From Pseudomonas sp. LS.1a (GTDB lineage Bacteria; Pseudomonadota; Gammaproteobacteria; Pseudomonadales; Pseudomonadaceae): 64,000 bases of DNA. Shown piece by piece: positions 48,356-56,362 of this stretch. Both the position numbers and the translations under genes were made by a program. The notes beneath the pieces were generated by a model. That model saw nothing but the letters and a program-made list of their open reading frames with translations, was not told the DNA's origin and made no database searches. How positions within the stretch are numbered: the stretch's first letter is position 1; every line of letters starts with the position of its first letter. The stretch covers positions 5,612,001-5,676,000 of the forward strand of contig NZ_CP092827.1 of the NCBI RefSeq assembly GCF_022533585.1, given 5' to 3'.

Positions 48356-48388
48356 ACAAGCCAAAGCCTAGACAGCGCTTTGGCTTGT
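48356..48388 (-). terminator. Terminator-like hairpin downstream of purK
   Basis: Twelve-base arms ACAAGCCAAAGC and GCTTTGGCTTGT around a nine-base loop, just beyond the purK stop on the minus strand. The following bases are only partly T-rich (TCCATC), so termination may be weak. Confidence 0.6.
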
Positions 48389-48424
48389 CGCCATTTCAGA
48401 GGGCAAGCCGCTGTAGAAGTTCGA

Positions 48425-49507
48425 TCAGTTGCCGATCAGGGCTTCCACTTCGGCAATCTTGCGCTCGAGGGTGGCCATGTCGTGGCAGCGCAGGGTGGCG
48501 TGGCCAACCTTGCGACCGACCTTGAAGGCCTTGCCGTAGTGGTGCAGGTGGCAATCACCGATGGCAACCACCTTGTCCACTGCCGGCACTTCACCGATGA
48601 AGTTGAGCATCGCGCTCTCGCCGACCTTGGCGGTCGAGCCCAGCGGCAGGCCGGCGACGGCCCGCAGGTGGTTCTCGAACTGGCTGCACTCGGCGCCCTC
48701 GATGGTCCAGTGCCCGGAGTTGTGCACACGCGGGGCGATTTCGTTGGCCTTCAGGCCACCATCGACTTCGAAGAACTCGAAGGCCATCACGCCCACATAG
48801 TCCAGTTGCTTGAGCACGCGGCCCACGTAGTCTTCGGCCAGGGCCTGCAGCGGGTGCGCCTGGCTGGCGACCGACAGGCGCAGGATGCCGCTTTCGTGGG
48901 TGTTGTGCACCAGCGGGTAGAAGCGGGTTTCGCCATCGCGGGCACGCACGGCCACCAGCGACACTTCGCCGGTGAACGGCACGAAGCCTTCCAGCAGGCA
49001 CGGTACGCTACCCAGCTCGGCAAAGGTACCGACCACGTCCTCAGGCGTGCGCAGTACCTTCTGGCCCTTGCCGTCGTAACCCAGGGTGCGGGTTTTCAGC
49101 ACGGCCGGCAGGCCGATGCTGGCCACCGCGGCGTCCAGGTCGGCCTGCGAGAGGATGTCGGCGAAGGCCGGGGTGGGGATACCCAGGTCGCGGAACATGC
49201 TCTTCTCGAACAGGCGGTCACGGGCGATGCGCAGCGCTTCGGCGCTGGGGTACACCGGCACGAACTGCGAGAGGAAGGCCACGGTCTCGGCCGGGACGCT
49301 TTCGAACTCGAAGGTGACCAGGTCGACTTCGTCGGCCAACTGGCGCAGGTGATCCTGGTCGCCGTAGTCGGCACGCAGGTGCTCGCCCAGCGGCGCGGCG
49401 CAGGCGTCCGGCGCCGGGTCAAGGAAGGCGAAGTTCATGCCCAGCGGGGTACCCGCCAGAGCCAGCATGCGGCCCAGCTGGCCGCCACCGATTACACCGA
49501 TCTTCAT
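48425..49507 (-). CDS. purK: N5-carboxyaminoimidazole ribonucleotide synthase
   Basis: 360 aa. Carboxylates AIR with bicarbonate and ATP in purine synthesis. ATP-grasp fold with G-G-G-Q-L-G-R-M near the start, G-Y-D-G-K-G-Q near 150, and N-E-I-A-P-R-V-H-N-S-G-H near 260. It follows purE by ten bases in a purEK operon. ATG 49507 gives the family start M-K-I-G-V-I-G. Confidence 0.96.
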   Translation of the reverse strand: MKIGVIGGGQLGRMLALAGTPLGMNFAFLDPAPDACAAPLGEHLRADYGDQDHLRQLADEVDLVTFEFESVPAETVAFLSQFVPVYPSAEALRIARDRLFEKSMFRDLGIPTPAFADILSQADLDAAVASIGLPAVLKTRTLGYDGKGQKVLRTPEDVVGTFAELGSVPCLLEGFVPFTGEVSLVAVRARDGETRFYPLVHNTHESGILRLSVASQAHPLQALAEDYVGRVLKQLDYVGVMAFEFFEVDGGLKANEIAPRVHNSGHWTIEGAECSQFENHLRAVAGLPLGSTAKVGESAMLNFIGEVPAVDKVVAIGDCHLHHYGKAFKVGRKVGHATLRCHDMATLERKIAEVEALIGN

Positions 49508-49517
49508 GGGTTGAGCC

Positions 49518-50009
49518 TCAAGCCTGGCGCGGGTCTGGGTTGTCCAGCACGGTGTCGGTCTGTTCCGTGCGGAACTGCTTGAGCGCCGCGTGGTACTGCG
49601 GGTACTTGGCGCCAAGGATGCTGGCCGACAGCAGCGCGGCGTTGACCGCACCGGCACGGCCGATGGCCAGGGTGGCTACCGGTACGCCGGCTGGCATCTG
49701 CACGATCGACAACAGCGAATCGACACCCGACAGCATCGACGATTGCACGGGCACGCCCAGCACCGGCAGGTGGGTCTTGGCGGCGCACATGCCTGGCAGG
49801 TGGGCTGCACCACCGGCACCGGCGATGATCACCTCGATGCCACGGCCCTCAGCCTCCTCGGCATACTGGAACAGCAGATCCGGGGTGCGGTGGGCGGAAA
49901 CCACCTTCACTTCGTAGGGAATGCCGAGTTTTTCCAGCATATCGGCGGTGTGGCTAAGGGTGGACCAATCGGACTTGGAGCCCATGATCACGCCAACCAG
50001 TGCACTCAT
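49518..50009 (-). CDS. purE: N5-carboxyaminoimidazole ribonucleotide mutase
   Basis: 163 aa. Rearranges N5-CAIR to [12 protein letters not shown] near residue 8 and V-S-A-H-R-T-P-D carry the catalytic Ser and His; A-G-G-A-A-H-L-P-G follows. ATG 50009 with GAGG eight bases before it. First gene of purEK, preceded by a structured leader (50047-50115). Confidence 0.96.
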   Translation of the reverse strand: MSALVGVIMGSKSDWSTLSHTADMLEKLGIPYEVKVVSAHRTPDLLFQYAEEAEGRGIEVIIAGAGGAAHLPGMCAAKTHLPVLGVPVQSSMLSGVDSLLSIVQMPAGVPVATLAIGRAGAVNAALLSASILGAKYPQYHAALKQFRTEQTDTVLDNPDPRQA

Positions 50010-50046
50010 CGTCGAGCCTCTTCGCTTGTGCGCCCTTGGGCGCGTC

Positions 50047-50086
50047 AAAAAACAACAAGCCACGCGGGACGACCGGCGTGGCTTGT
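50047..50086 (-). terminator. Terminator-like hairpin in the purEK leader
   Basis: Reading toward purE, arms ACAAGCCACGC and GCGTGGCTTGT (50086-50076 and 50065-50055) form an 11-bp perfect stem around a 10-base loop and are followed by TTGTTTTTT (50053-50047), 38 bases before the purE ATG. It may end the upstream LysR transcript or attenuate purEK. Confidence 0.75.
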
Positions 50087-50097
50087 TTGCTGATCAG

Positions 50098-50115
50098 GAC
50101 CGGACGCATCCGGTC
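50098..50115 (-). promoter_or_regulatory. Small hairpin in the purE leader
   Basis: Perfect seven-base arms GACCGGA / TCCGGTC with a four-base loop, between the purE -10 element (50128-50133) and the terminator-like hairpin. It may be part of an attenuator. Confidence 0.4.
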
Positions 50116-50127
50116 GAAAGGCCGCGC

Positions 50128-50133
50128 AGTATA
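50128..50133 (-). promoter_or_regulatory. Candidate -10 element for purEK
   Basis: Minus-strand TATACT, one base from TATAAT. With initiation near 50121, the leader to the purE start would be about 110 bases and contain both hairpins. No convincing -35 is seen. Confidence 0.4.
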
Positions 50134-50180
50134 CCGTAAGGTGGTGCGTTTAAGGCACCCCGGCGACCAACTGTCGCCCC

Positions 50181-51113
50181 TTATTTTTCGGGGCTTTGGC
50201 TGACTTTCGGGTCAACCATTGCCGCCCCTTCGAGCTTGCGCCACAACAGCCTTACATTGGCCTTGCGCACCAGTGCGCAGCGGTACAGGCGAATTTCCAG
50301 CGGCACATGCCACTGGCTACCGCCACAGATCGCCAGTTCGCCCCGCTCCAGTTCGCCGCGCATCGACAGCCGCGGCACCCAGGCGATGCCCATGCCTTCC
50401 AGCGCCATGCTCTTGAGACTGTCTGCCATGGCGGTTTCATAGACGGTGGTATAGCGCAGGTTGCGCTGGCGCAGCAGCAAATTGACCGAGCGACCGAGGA
50501 AAGCGCCGGCGGTATAGGCCAGCAGCGGCACGCTACCCTCGCCTTCCAGGTCGAACAACGGCTTGCCGTCGGCATCCACGGCGCATACCGGCAACATTTC
50601 AGTGGTACCCATGTGCAGCGACGGGAAGATTTCGGCATCCATCTGCAGGGCGGCATCCGGGTCATAGAAGGCCAGCATCAGGTCGCAGCCACCTTCGCGC
50701 AATGCATGCACGGCATCTCCGACGTTGGTCGCAACCAGGCGGGTGGCGATGTTCAACCCGTCGTTGCGCAACTGGGCCACCCAACGTGGGAAAAAGCCCG
50801 ATGCCAGGGAGTGTGCCGCGGCCACCTGCACCACCTCGCCCTGGCCACCTTCCAGATGATGCAAATGGCGGAGAATTTCGCTCAACTGGTCGACAACAGT
50901 ACGCGCCGTGACGAGAAACAGCTGCCCGGCCTCGGTCAGTTCGATCGGCGTGCGGGAACGGTTCACCAACTGCAGGCCCAAGGCGGCTTCCAGGCTGCGA
51001 ATACGTCGGCTGAAGGCCGGTTGGGTGACGAAACGCCGCTCTGCCGCCTGGGAAAAACTGCGGGTGGCGGCCAGCGCGCTGAAGTCTTCCAGCCATTTGC
51101 TTTCAAGGTTCAC
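50181..51113 (-). CDS. LysR-type transcriptional regulator
   Basis: 310 aa with the GTG start. HTH residues about 10-65 (S-F-S-Q-A-A-E-R-R-F-V-T-Q-P-A-F-S-R-R-I-R), effector domain after about 90. I prefer GTG 51113: AGGAG lies nine bases before it. The ATG at 51122 abuts the same AGGAG with no spacing, so it is unlikely. It is divergent from aspA, and a perfect LysR palindrome lies between them. Confidence 0.88.
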   Translation of the reverse strand: MNLESKWLEDFSALAATRSFSQAAERRFVTQPAFSRRIRSLEAALGLQLVNRSRTPIELTEAGQLFLVTARTVVDQLSEILRHLHHLEGGQGEVVQVAAAHSLASGFFPRWVAQLRNDGLNIATRLVATNVGDAVHALREGGCDLMLAFYDPDAALQMDAEIFPSLHMGTTEMLPVCAVDADGKPLFDLEGEGSVPLLAYTAGAFLGRSVNLLLRQRNLRYTTVYETAMADSLKSMALEGMGIAWVPRLSMRGELERGELAICGGSQWHVPLEIRLYRCALVRKANVRLLWRKLEGAAMVDPKVSQSPEK

Positions 51114-51180
51114 GAAGCACATCTCCTGGCGTGCACCAAAATGGAACACGCTCGAATGTCAATTGGCGTCACATGAAACA

Positions 51181-51199
51181 CTATGCCGTTTGTGCATAG
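51181..51199. promoter_or_regulatory. LysR-type operator between the LysR gene and aspA
   Basis: CTATGC-N7-GCATAG is a perfect 6-bp inverted repeat holding the T-N11-A core (T51184 to A51196) of LysR-type binding sites. It lies about 68 bases upstream of the regulator start and 97 bases upstream of aspA. Confidence 0.65.
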
Positions 51200-51295
51200 G
51201 TTAGCGTGCAACAGCATTGGCCGCAAAATCACCTTCAGGCCTAGGATTGGCGCCATTCCGGCATGTGCCGGGTCAAAATCGAGATGATATACATC

Positions 51296-52720
51296 ATGTC
51301 CTCCGCTGCATCGTTCCGCGTCGAAAAAGACTTGTTGGGCACCCTTGAAGTTCCTGCAGATGCCTACTACGGCATCCAGACCCTGCGCGCTGCCAACAAC
51401 TTCCACCTCTCCGGTGTTCCGCTGTCGCACTACCCGAAGCTGGTCGTGGCCCTGGCCATGGTCAAGCAGGCTGCTGCCGACGCCAACCGTGAGCTGGGTC
51501 ACCTGAGCGATGCCAAGCACGCTGCCATCACCGCAGCCTGCGCCCGCCTGATCAAAGGCGATTACCACGACCAGTTCGTGGTGGACATGATCCAGGGCGG
51601 TGCTGGTACTTCTACCAACATGAACGCCAACGAAGTCATCGCCAACGTCGCGCTGGAGGCCATGGGCCACCAGAAGGGTGAGTACCAGTACCTGCACCCG
51701 AACAACGACGTGAACATGGCGCAGTCGACCAACGACGCCTACCCGACGGCCATCCGCCTGGGCCTGCTGCTGGGCCACGACGCCCTGCTGGCCAGCCTCG
51801 ACAGCCTGATCCAGGCCTTCGCTGCCAAGGGTAAAGAGTTCGATCACGTACTGAAGATGGGCCGTACCCAGCTGCAGGACGCCGTACCGATGACCCTGGG
51901 CCAGGAATTCCGCGCCTTCGCCACCACCATGACCGAAGACCTGCAGCGCCTGCGCTCGCTGGCCCCGGAACTGCTGACCGAAATCAACCTGGGCGGTACC
52001 GCCATCGGCACCGGCATCAACGCCGACCCTGGCTACCAGGCCCTGGCCGTGCAGCGCCTGGCTGCCATCAGCGGCCAGCCGCTGGTACCGGCTGCCGACC
52101 TGATCGAAGCCACCTCCGACATGGGCGCCTTCGTGCTGTTCTCCGGCATGCTCAAGCGTACCGCCGTCAAGCTGTCGAAGATCTGCAACGACCTGCGCCT
52201 GCTGTCCAGCGGCCCACGCACCGGCATCAACGAGATCAACCTGCCAGCGCGTCAGCCAGGCAGCTCGATCATGCCAGGCAAGGTCAACCCGGTTATCCCG
52301 GAAGCCGTCAACCAGGTGGCCTTCGCCATCATGGGCAACGACCTGGCCCTGACCGTCGCCGCCGAAGGTGGCCAGCTGCAGTTGAACGTGATGGAGCCGC
52401 TGATCGCCTACAAGATCTTCGACTCGATCCGCCTGCTGCAACGCGCCATGGACATGCTGCGCGAGCACTGCATCGTCGGCATCACCGCCAACGAACAGCG
52501 CTGCCGTGAACTGGTCGAGCACTCGATCGGCCTGGTCACCGCCCTGAACCCGTACATCGGCTACGAAAACGCCACCCGTATCGCCCGCGTTGCCCTGGAA
52601 ACCGGCCGCGGCGTGCTGGAACTGGTGCGCGAAGAGAAGCTGCTGGACGACGCGATGCTCGACGACATCCTGCGTCCGGAAAACATGATCGCTCCCCGTC
52701 TGGTTCCGCTGAAGGCGTAA
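51296..52720 (+). CDS. aspA: Aspartate ammonia-lyase
   Basis: 474 aa. Converts L-aspartate to fumarate and ammonia, feeding the TCA cycle. The fumarase/aspartase signature G-S-S-I-M-P-G-K-V-N-P is intact with its catalytic Ser, and H-P-N-N-D-V-N-M-A-Q-S-T-N-D-A-Y is the other conserved region. M-S-S-A-A-S-F-R at ATG 51296 fits the Pseudomonas start; an ATG 12 bases earlier is also possible. A strong terminator follows. Confidence 0.96.
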   Translation: MSSAASFRVEKDLLGTLEVPADAYYGIQTLRAANNFHLSGVPLSHYPKLVVALAMVKQAAADANRELGHLSDAKHAAITAACARLIKGDYHDQFVVDMIQGGAGTSTNMNANEVIANVALEAMGHQKGEYQYLHPNNDVNMAQSTNDAYPTAIRLGLLLGHDALLASLDSLIQAFAAKGKEFDHVLKMGRTQLQDAVPMTLGQEFRAFATTMTEDLQRLRSLAPELLTEINLGGTAIGTGINADPGYQALAVQRLAAISGQPLVPAADLIEATSDMGAFVLFSGMLKRTAVKLSKICNDLRLLSSGPRTGINEINLPARQPGSSIMPGKVNPVIPEAVNQVAFAIMGNDLALTVAAEGGQLQLNVMEPLIAYKIFDSIRLLQRAMDMLREHCIVGITANEQRCRELVEHSIGLVTALNPYIGYENATRIARVALETGRGVLELVREEKLLDDAMLDDILRPENMIAPRLVPLKA

Positions 52721-52778
52721 CCAGGCCGCTGTAAACAGTCTCACCAGGTCGAGGGACTAGACACCTCTCAACCTTTCC

Positions 52779-52812
52779 AAGGCCCGAGCCTATGCTTCGG
52801 GCCTTTTTTTTC
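52779..52812 (+). terminator. Intrinsic terminator of aspA
   Basis: Stem AAGGCCCGA / TCGGGCCTT (52779-52787, 52797-52805) with a nine-base loop and a run of eight or more T to 52812. Confidence 0.92.
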
Positions 52813-52898
52813 GCCTGCAGGATTTTGCGGCTGACTTGCAGCCCTATCGGCACACAACTTGCTCGATAATGCGTCCCAGCCCAACGGGATTACCCAGC

Positions 52899-53891
52899 AT
52901 GCTGCATAGCCACCTCACCACCCTCAACGCGGTTTCGCTGATCCTCAACGTCTTCCAGGCAGACGGTTGCGAGGCGTCGGCGCTGCTGGCCGGCAGCGGC
53001 ATCGGCCCGGCAGACCTGGGCCATGCCGATGCGCGCATCACCACCCAGCAGGAACTGCAGGTGTGCGCCAACGCCGTTGCCCGGCGCGAGGATATCGGCC
53101 TGGAACTGGGCCGGCGCATGCATGTGTCGTGCTACGGCATGCTCGGTTACGCCCTGCTCTCCAGTGCCACTTTGGGTGACGCCTTGCGCCTGGCGCTGCA
53201 GTATCCGGCACTGCTGGGAACAGTCTTCAAGCTGCGTTTGCTCGACGACGGCCAGCGCGTCTGGTTCAGCGCCAGCGATTACCACGACAGCCCGGCGCTG
53301 ACCGCCTTCAACGCCGAGTTCTGCCTGGTGTCGCTGAAGGTCATCTGCGACGACCTGCTCGGTCGCCCGTTGCCCCTGCTGGGCGCCCGTTTCGAGCACC
53401 CGCGGCCTGGCTACCACGCGCTCTATGCCGGGGCGTTCCAGGGCCCGGTCCGTTTCGACGCCGAGGACAATGCCTTTGCCTTCGAACGGCGCTGGCTGGA
53501 CACGCCACTGCCACTGGCCGACCCGATTACCCACAAGGCCATGAGCGAACGCTGCCGGCGCCTTAACCTGGAGTTCACCGGCCGCCAGGCCTGGCTGGGG
53601 CGGATTCGCCAACTGCTGGCGCAGCAACTGGATGCAGCGCCCGGGCTGGAAGGGCTGGCGCGACAGATGAACTGCTCATCGCGCACCCTGCGCCGGCACT
53701 TGCAGGCGCTGGGCAGCAGTTATCAACAGCTGCTGGATGAACTGAGGTTCGAGCGGGCCAAGCAGTTGCTGGCCGATGAGCAGATGCCGATCTACCGGAT
53801 TGCCGAGTCCCTGGGGTTCAGCGAGACCGCCAGTTTCCGGCATGCCTTCCAGCGTTGGAGTGGTGTCGCGCCCAGCCATTTTCGCGGTTGA
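52899..53891 (+). CDS. AraC family regulator with N-terminal arabinose-binding-like domain
   Basis: 330 aa. The C-terminal AraC DNA-binding domain with two HTHs is clear (A-R-Q-M-N-C-S-S-R-T-L-R-R-H-L, then I-A-E-S-L-G-F-S-E-T-A-S-F). The N-terminal part resembles the OruR/ArgR-type domain of the Arabinose_bd group. An arginine/ornithine-type or other metabolite role is only a guess. I chose ATG 52899; ATG 52869 is an alternative without a good ribosome site. The deacetylase gene follows on the same strand past a REP pair. Confidence 0.85.
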   Translation: MLHSHLTTLNAVSLILNVFQADGCEASALLAGSGIGPADLGHADARITTQQELQVCANAVARREDIGLELGRRMHVSCYGMLGYALLSSATLGDALRLALQYPALLGTVFKLRLLDDGQRVWFSASDYHDSPALTAFNAEFCLVSLKVICDDLLGRPLPLLGARFEHPRPGYHALYAGAFQGPVRFDAEDNAFAFERRWLDTPLPLADPITHKAMSERCRRLNLEFTGRQAWLGRIRQLLAQQLDAAPGLEGLARQMNCSSRTLRRHLQALGSSYQQLLDELRFERAKQLLADEQMPIYRIAESLGFSETASFRHAFQRWSGVAPSHFRG

Positions 53892-53898
53892 CCTGCAC

Positions 53899-53995
53899 CG
53901 GCCTCTTCGCGGGCTCGCCCGCTCCCACAGGATCTCCACAACCCTTGAATATTCTGGTGTACCTGTGGGAGCGGGCAAGCCCGCGAAGAGGCCGG
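53899..53995. repeat. REP inverted pair between the AraC gene and the deacetylase gene
   Basis: Standard arms GGCCTCTTCGCGGGCTCGCC and complement in the tandem gap. It may stop AraC-gene transcription before the downstream deacetylase unit. Confidence 0.87.
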
Positions 53996-54109
53996 TACAG
54001 GAAAACCTGGCCAAAGAGCTTGGCCACATCGATCCCCTTTTGGCCACTTGCGTCGTTCTCCCCCACTGGCCCGCCCATGAAAATGGACCCACGCCAGTAC
54101 CCACCGGAG

Positions 54110-54117
54110 AACAACAA
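54110..54117 (+). promoter_or_regulatory. AANAANAA Crc-Hfq-type motif at the deacetylase start
   Basis: AACAACAA spans 54110-54117 and runs into the first base of the ATG at 54117. It matches the catabolite-activity motif AANAANAA bound by Hfq-Crc near translation starts. Confidence 0.45.
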
Positions 54118-55160
54118 TGCTGACGATCTATTCCGATGACCACCGCCTGCACCACGGCCGCTGCGAGCTGATCGACGGCAAGCTGATGCCCTGCTTCGAA
54201 ATGCCGTCACGCGCCGACCATGTGCTCGACCAGGTCAAAAAGCGCAACCTCGGCGACATCCAGGGCCCCACCGACTTCGGCCGCGCCCCTTTGCTGCGCA
54301 TCCACAGCGCCGATTACCTGAACTTCTTCGAAGGCGCCTGGGCGCGCTGGGCCGCACTGGGCCAGGAAGGCGACCTGCTGCCGTTCACCTGGCCCGCACG
54401 CACCCTGCGCCAGGTAAAACCCACCGGCCTGCACGGTGAACTGGGTTATTACAGCTTCGATGCCGGTGCACCGATCACCGCCGGCACCTGGCAGGCCGCC
54501 TACAGTGCCGCCCAGGTCGCCCTCACCGCCCAGGCGGCGATTCAGCAAGGCGCACATTCCGCCTTTGCCCTGTGCCGCCCGCCAGGGCACCACGCGGCTG
54601 GCGAAGTCATGGGCGGCTATTGCTACCTGAACAACGCCGCCATCGCCGCCCAGGCCTTCCTCGACCAGGGCCGGCGCAAGGTCGCCATCCTCGACGTCGA
54701 TTACCATCACGGCAACGGCACCCAGGACATCTTCTACAACCGCAACGATGTGTTCTTCGCCTCGATCCACGGCGATCCGCGCGACGAGTTCCCGTTCTTC
54801 CTCGGCTATGCCGACGAAACCGGCGAGGGTGCCGGCCAAGGCTGCAACATCAACTACCCACTGCCGGCCGGCAGCGACTGGGCCGCCTGGAGCGACGCCC
54901 TGGAGGACGCTTGCCAGCGTATCGCCGCCTATGACGCCGACGTGCTGGTGATCTCCCTGGGCGTCGACACCTTCAAGGACGACCCGATCTCACAGTTCAA
55001 GCTGGACAGCCCGGACTACCTGGAAATGGGCAAGCGCATCGCCCGGCTCGGCAAGCCGACCCTGTTCGTGATGGAAGGCGGCTACGCTGTGGAAGAAATC
55101 GGTATCAACGCAGTCAATGTGCTGGAAGGCTTCCAGCGCGCCCAGCCAGGAGCCCGATAA
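54117..55160 (+). CDS. Class II histone-deacetylase-family enzyme, likely acetylpolyamine amidohydrolase
   Basis: 347 aa. Zn site [11 protein letters not shown] near residue 193 with the Asp and His, plus a later Asp in S-L-G-V-D-T-F near 284; the catalytic His pair is in C-R-P-P-G-H-H-A. Pseudomonas homologues of this class hydrolyse N-acetylated putrescine, cadaverine or spermidine. The stop TAA at 55158 shares one base with the ATG of the polyamine-binding protein gene, so the two are translationally coupled. The substrate remains inferred. Confidence 0.88.
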   Translation: MLTIYSDDHRLHHGRCELIDGKLMPCFEMPSRADHVLDQVKKRNLGDIQGPTDFGRAPLLRIHSADYLNFFEGAWARWAALGQEGDLLPFTWPARTLRQVKPTGLHGELGYYSFDAGAPITAGTWQAAYSAAQVALTAQAAIQQGAHSAFALCRPPGHHAAGEVMGGYCYLNNAAIAAQAFLDQGRRKVAILDVDYHHGNGTQDIFYNRNDVFFASIHGDPRDEFPFFLGYADETGEGAGQGCNINYPLPAGSDWAAWSDALEDACQRIAAYDADVLVISLGVDTFKDDPISQFKLDSPDYLEMGKRIARLGKPTLFVMEGGYAVEEIGINAVNVLEGFQRAQPGAR

Positions 55161-56263
55161 TGGTCCGACTCAAGCGCCTGCTCGCCCCGTTCATCGCCGC
55201 GAGCCTGTTCACCGGTGCCCTGCAAGCCCAGGCCGAACAGCGCACCCTGCGGGTGTACAACTGGTTCGACTACATCACCCCGCAAACCCTCACCGAGTTC
55301 AAGAAGGACAGCGGGGTGAAGCTGGTGTATGACATCTTCGACACCAACGAGGCGCTGGAAGCCAAGCTGCTGACCGGCAACTCCGGGTATGACGTGGTGG
55401 TGCCGTCCAACGTGTTCCTCGCCAAGCAGATCGAAGCGGGGGTGTTCCAGCCGCTTGACCGCAGCAAGCTGCCGAACTGGCAGCACCTGGACCCGGCACT
55501 GATGAAGCTGATCGAGGCCAACGACCCCGGCAACAAGTTTGCCGTGCCCTACATGTACGGCACCGTACTGATCGGCTTCAACCCGGCCAAGGTCAAAGCT
55601 GCGCTCGGCGACAACGCCCCGGTGGACAGCTGGGATCTGATCTTCAAGGAAGAGAACATCGCCAAGCTCAAGCAGTGCGGCGTGGCCCTGCTCGACTCGC
55701 CCTCGGAGATTCTGCCACTGGCATTGCAGTACCTGGGCCTGCCACCGAACAGCGACAAGCCGGCTGATTACAAGAAAGCCGAAGCGCTGATGCTGAAGAT
55801 CCGCCCGCACATCACCTACTTCCATTCCTCGAAATACATGGCCGACATCGCCAATGGCGATATCTGCGTGGCTGTGGGCTACAGCGGCAGCTTCTCGCAG
55901 GCCGCCAACCGCGCCCGCGATGCGAAGAATGGCGTGGTGGTGGACATGCGCCTGCCCAAGGAAGGTGCGCCGATCTGGTTCGACATGCTGGCGATTCCGA
56001 AGAACGCGGCCAACCCGGAAGATGCCCATGCATTCATCAACTACCTGCTGCAGCCCGAGGTAATTGCACCGATCAGCGACTTTGTCGGCTACCCGAACCC
56101 GAACAAGGATGCGACCGACAAGGTGAGCCCGGCGATTCGCAACAACCCCAACCTGTACCCGACGGCGGAGGCGATGGCCAAGCTGTATACCCTCAAGCCC
56201 CTGGCGCGAGATGCAGAGCGGGCGCGGACCCGGGCCTGGACGCGGATCAAGTCCGGTACCTGA
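55160..56263 (+). CDS. Polyamine-type ABC transporter substrate-binding protein (PotF/SpuD-like)
   Basis: 367 aa. Signal peptide to A-Q-A, then [12 protein letters not shown], the standard start of PotF/SpuD. S-N-V-F-L-A-K-Q and A-V-G-Y-S-G-S-F carry ligand-binding residues. It binds putrescine, spermidine or acetylated forms in the periplasm. No permease or ATPase genes are next to it in the window; a SpuEFGH-type transporter elsewhere may serve. Overlap with the preceding stop is TAATG. Confidence 0.92.
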   Translation: MVRLKRLLAPFIAASLFTGALQAQAEQRTLRVYNWFDYITPQTLTEFKKDSGVKLVYDIFDTNEALEAKLLTGNSGYDVVVPSNVFLAKQIEAGVFQPLDRSKLPNWQHLDPALMKLIEANDPGNKFAVPYMYGTVLIGFNPAKVKAALGDNAPVDSWDLIFKEENIAKLKQCGVALLDSPSEILPLALQYLGLPPNSDKPADYKKAEALMLKIRPHITYFHSSKYMADIANGDICVAVGYSGSFSQAANRARDAKNGVVVDMRLPKEGAPIWFDMLAIPKNAANPEDAHAFINYLLQPEVIAPISDFVGYPNPNKDATDKVSPAIRNNPNLYPTAEAMAKLYTLKPLARDAERARTRAWTRIKSGT

Positions 56264-56266
56264 GTC

Positions 56267-56362
56267 GCCTGCTTCGCGGGCACGCCCGCTCCCACAGGAT
56301 CTGCGCCACACTCAAGGCCAGCGCTGTACCTGTGGGAGCGGGTTTACCCGCGAATAGGCCGC
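56267..56362. repeat. REP inverted pair that overlaps the 3' end of the MocR gene
   Basis: Standard pair (GCTTCGCGGGCACGCC... and right arm GTGGGAGCGGGTTTACCCGC). The right arm extends into the convergent MocR gene: its stop codon (56344-56346) and about the last five codons (R-P-I-R-G) are REP sequence. Confidence 0.85.
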
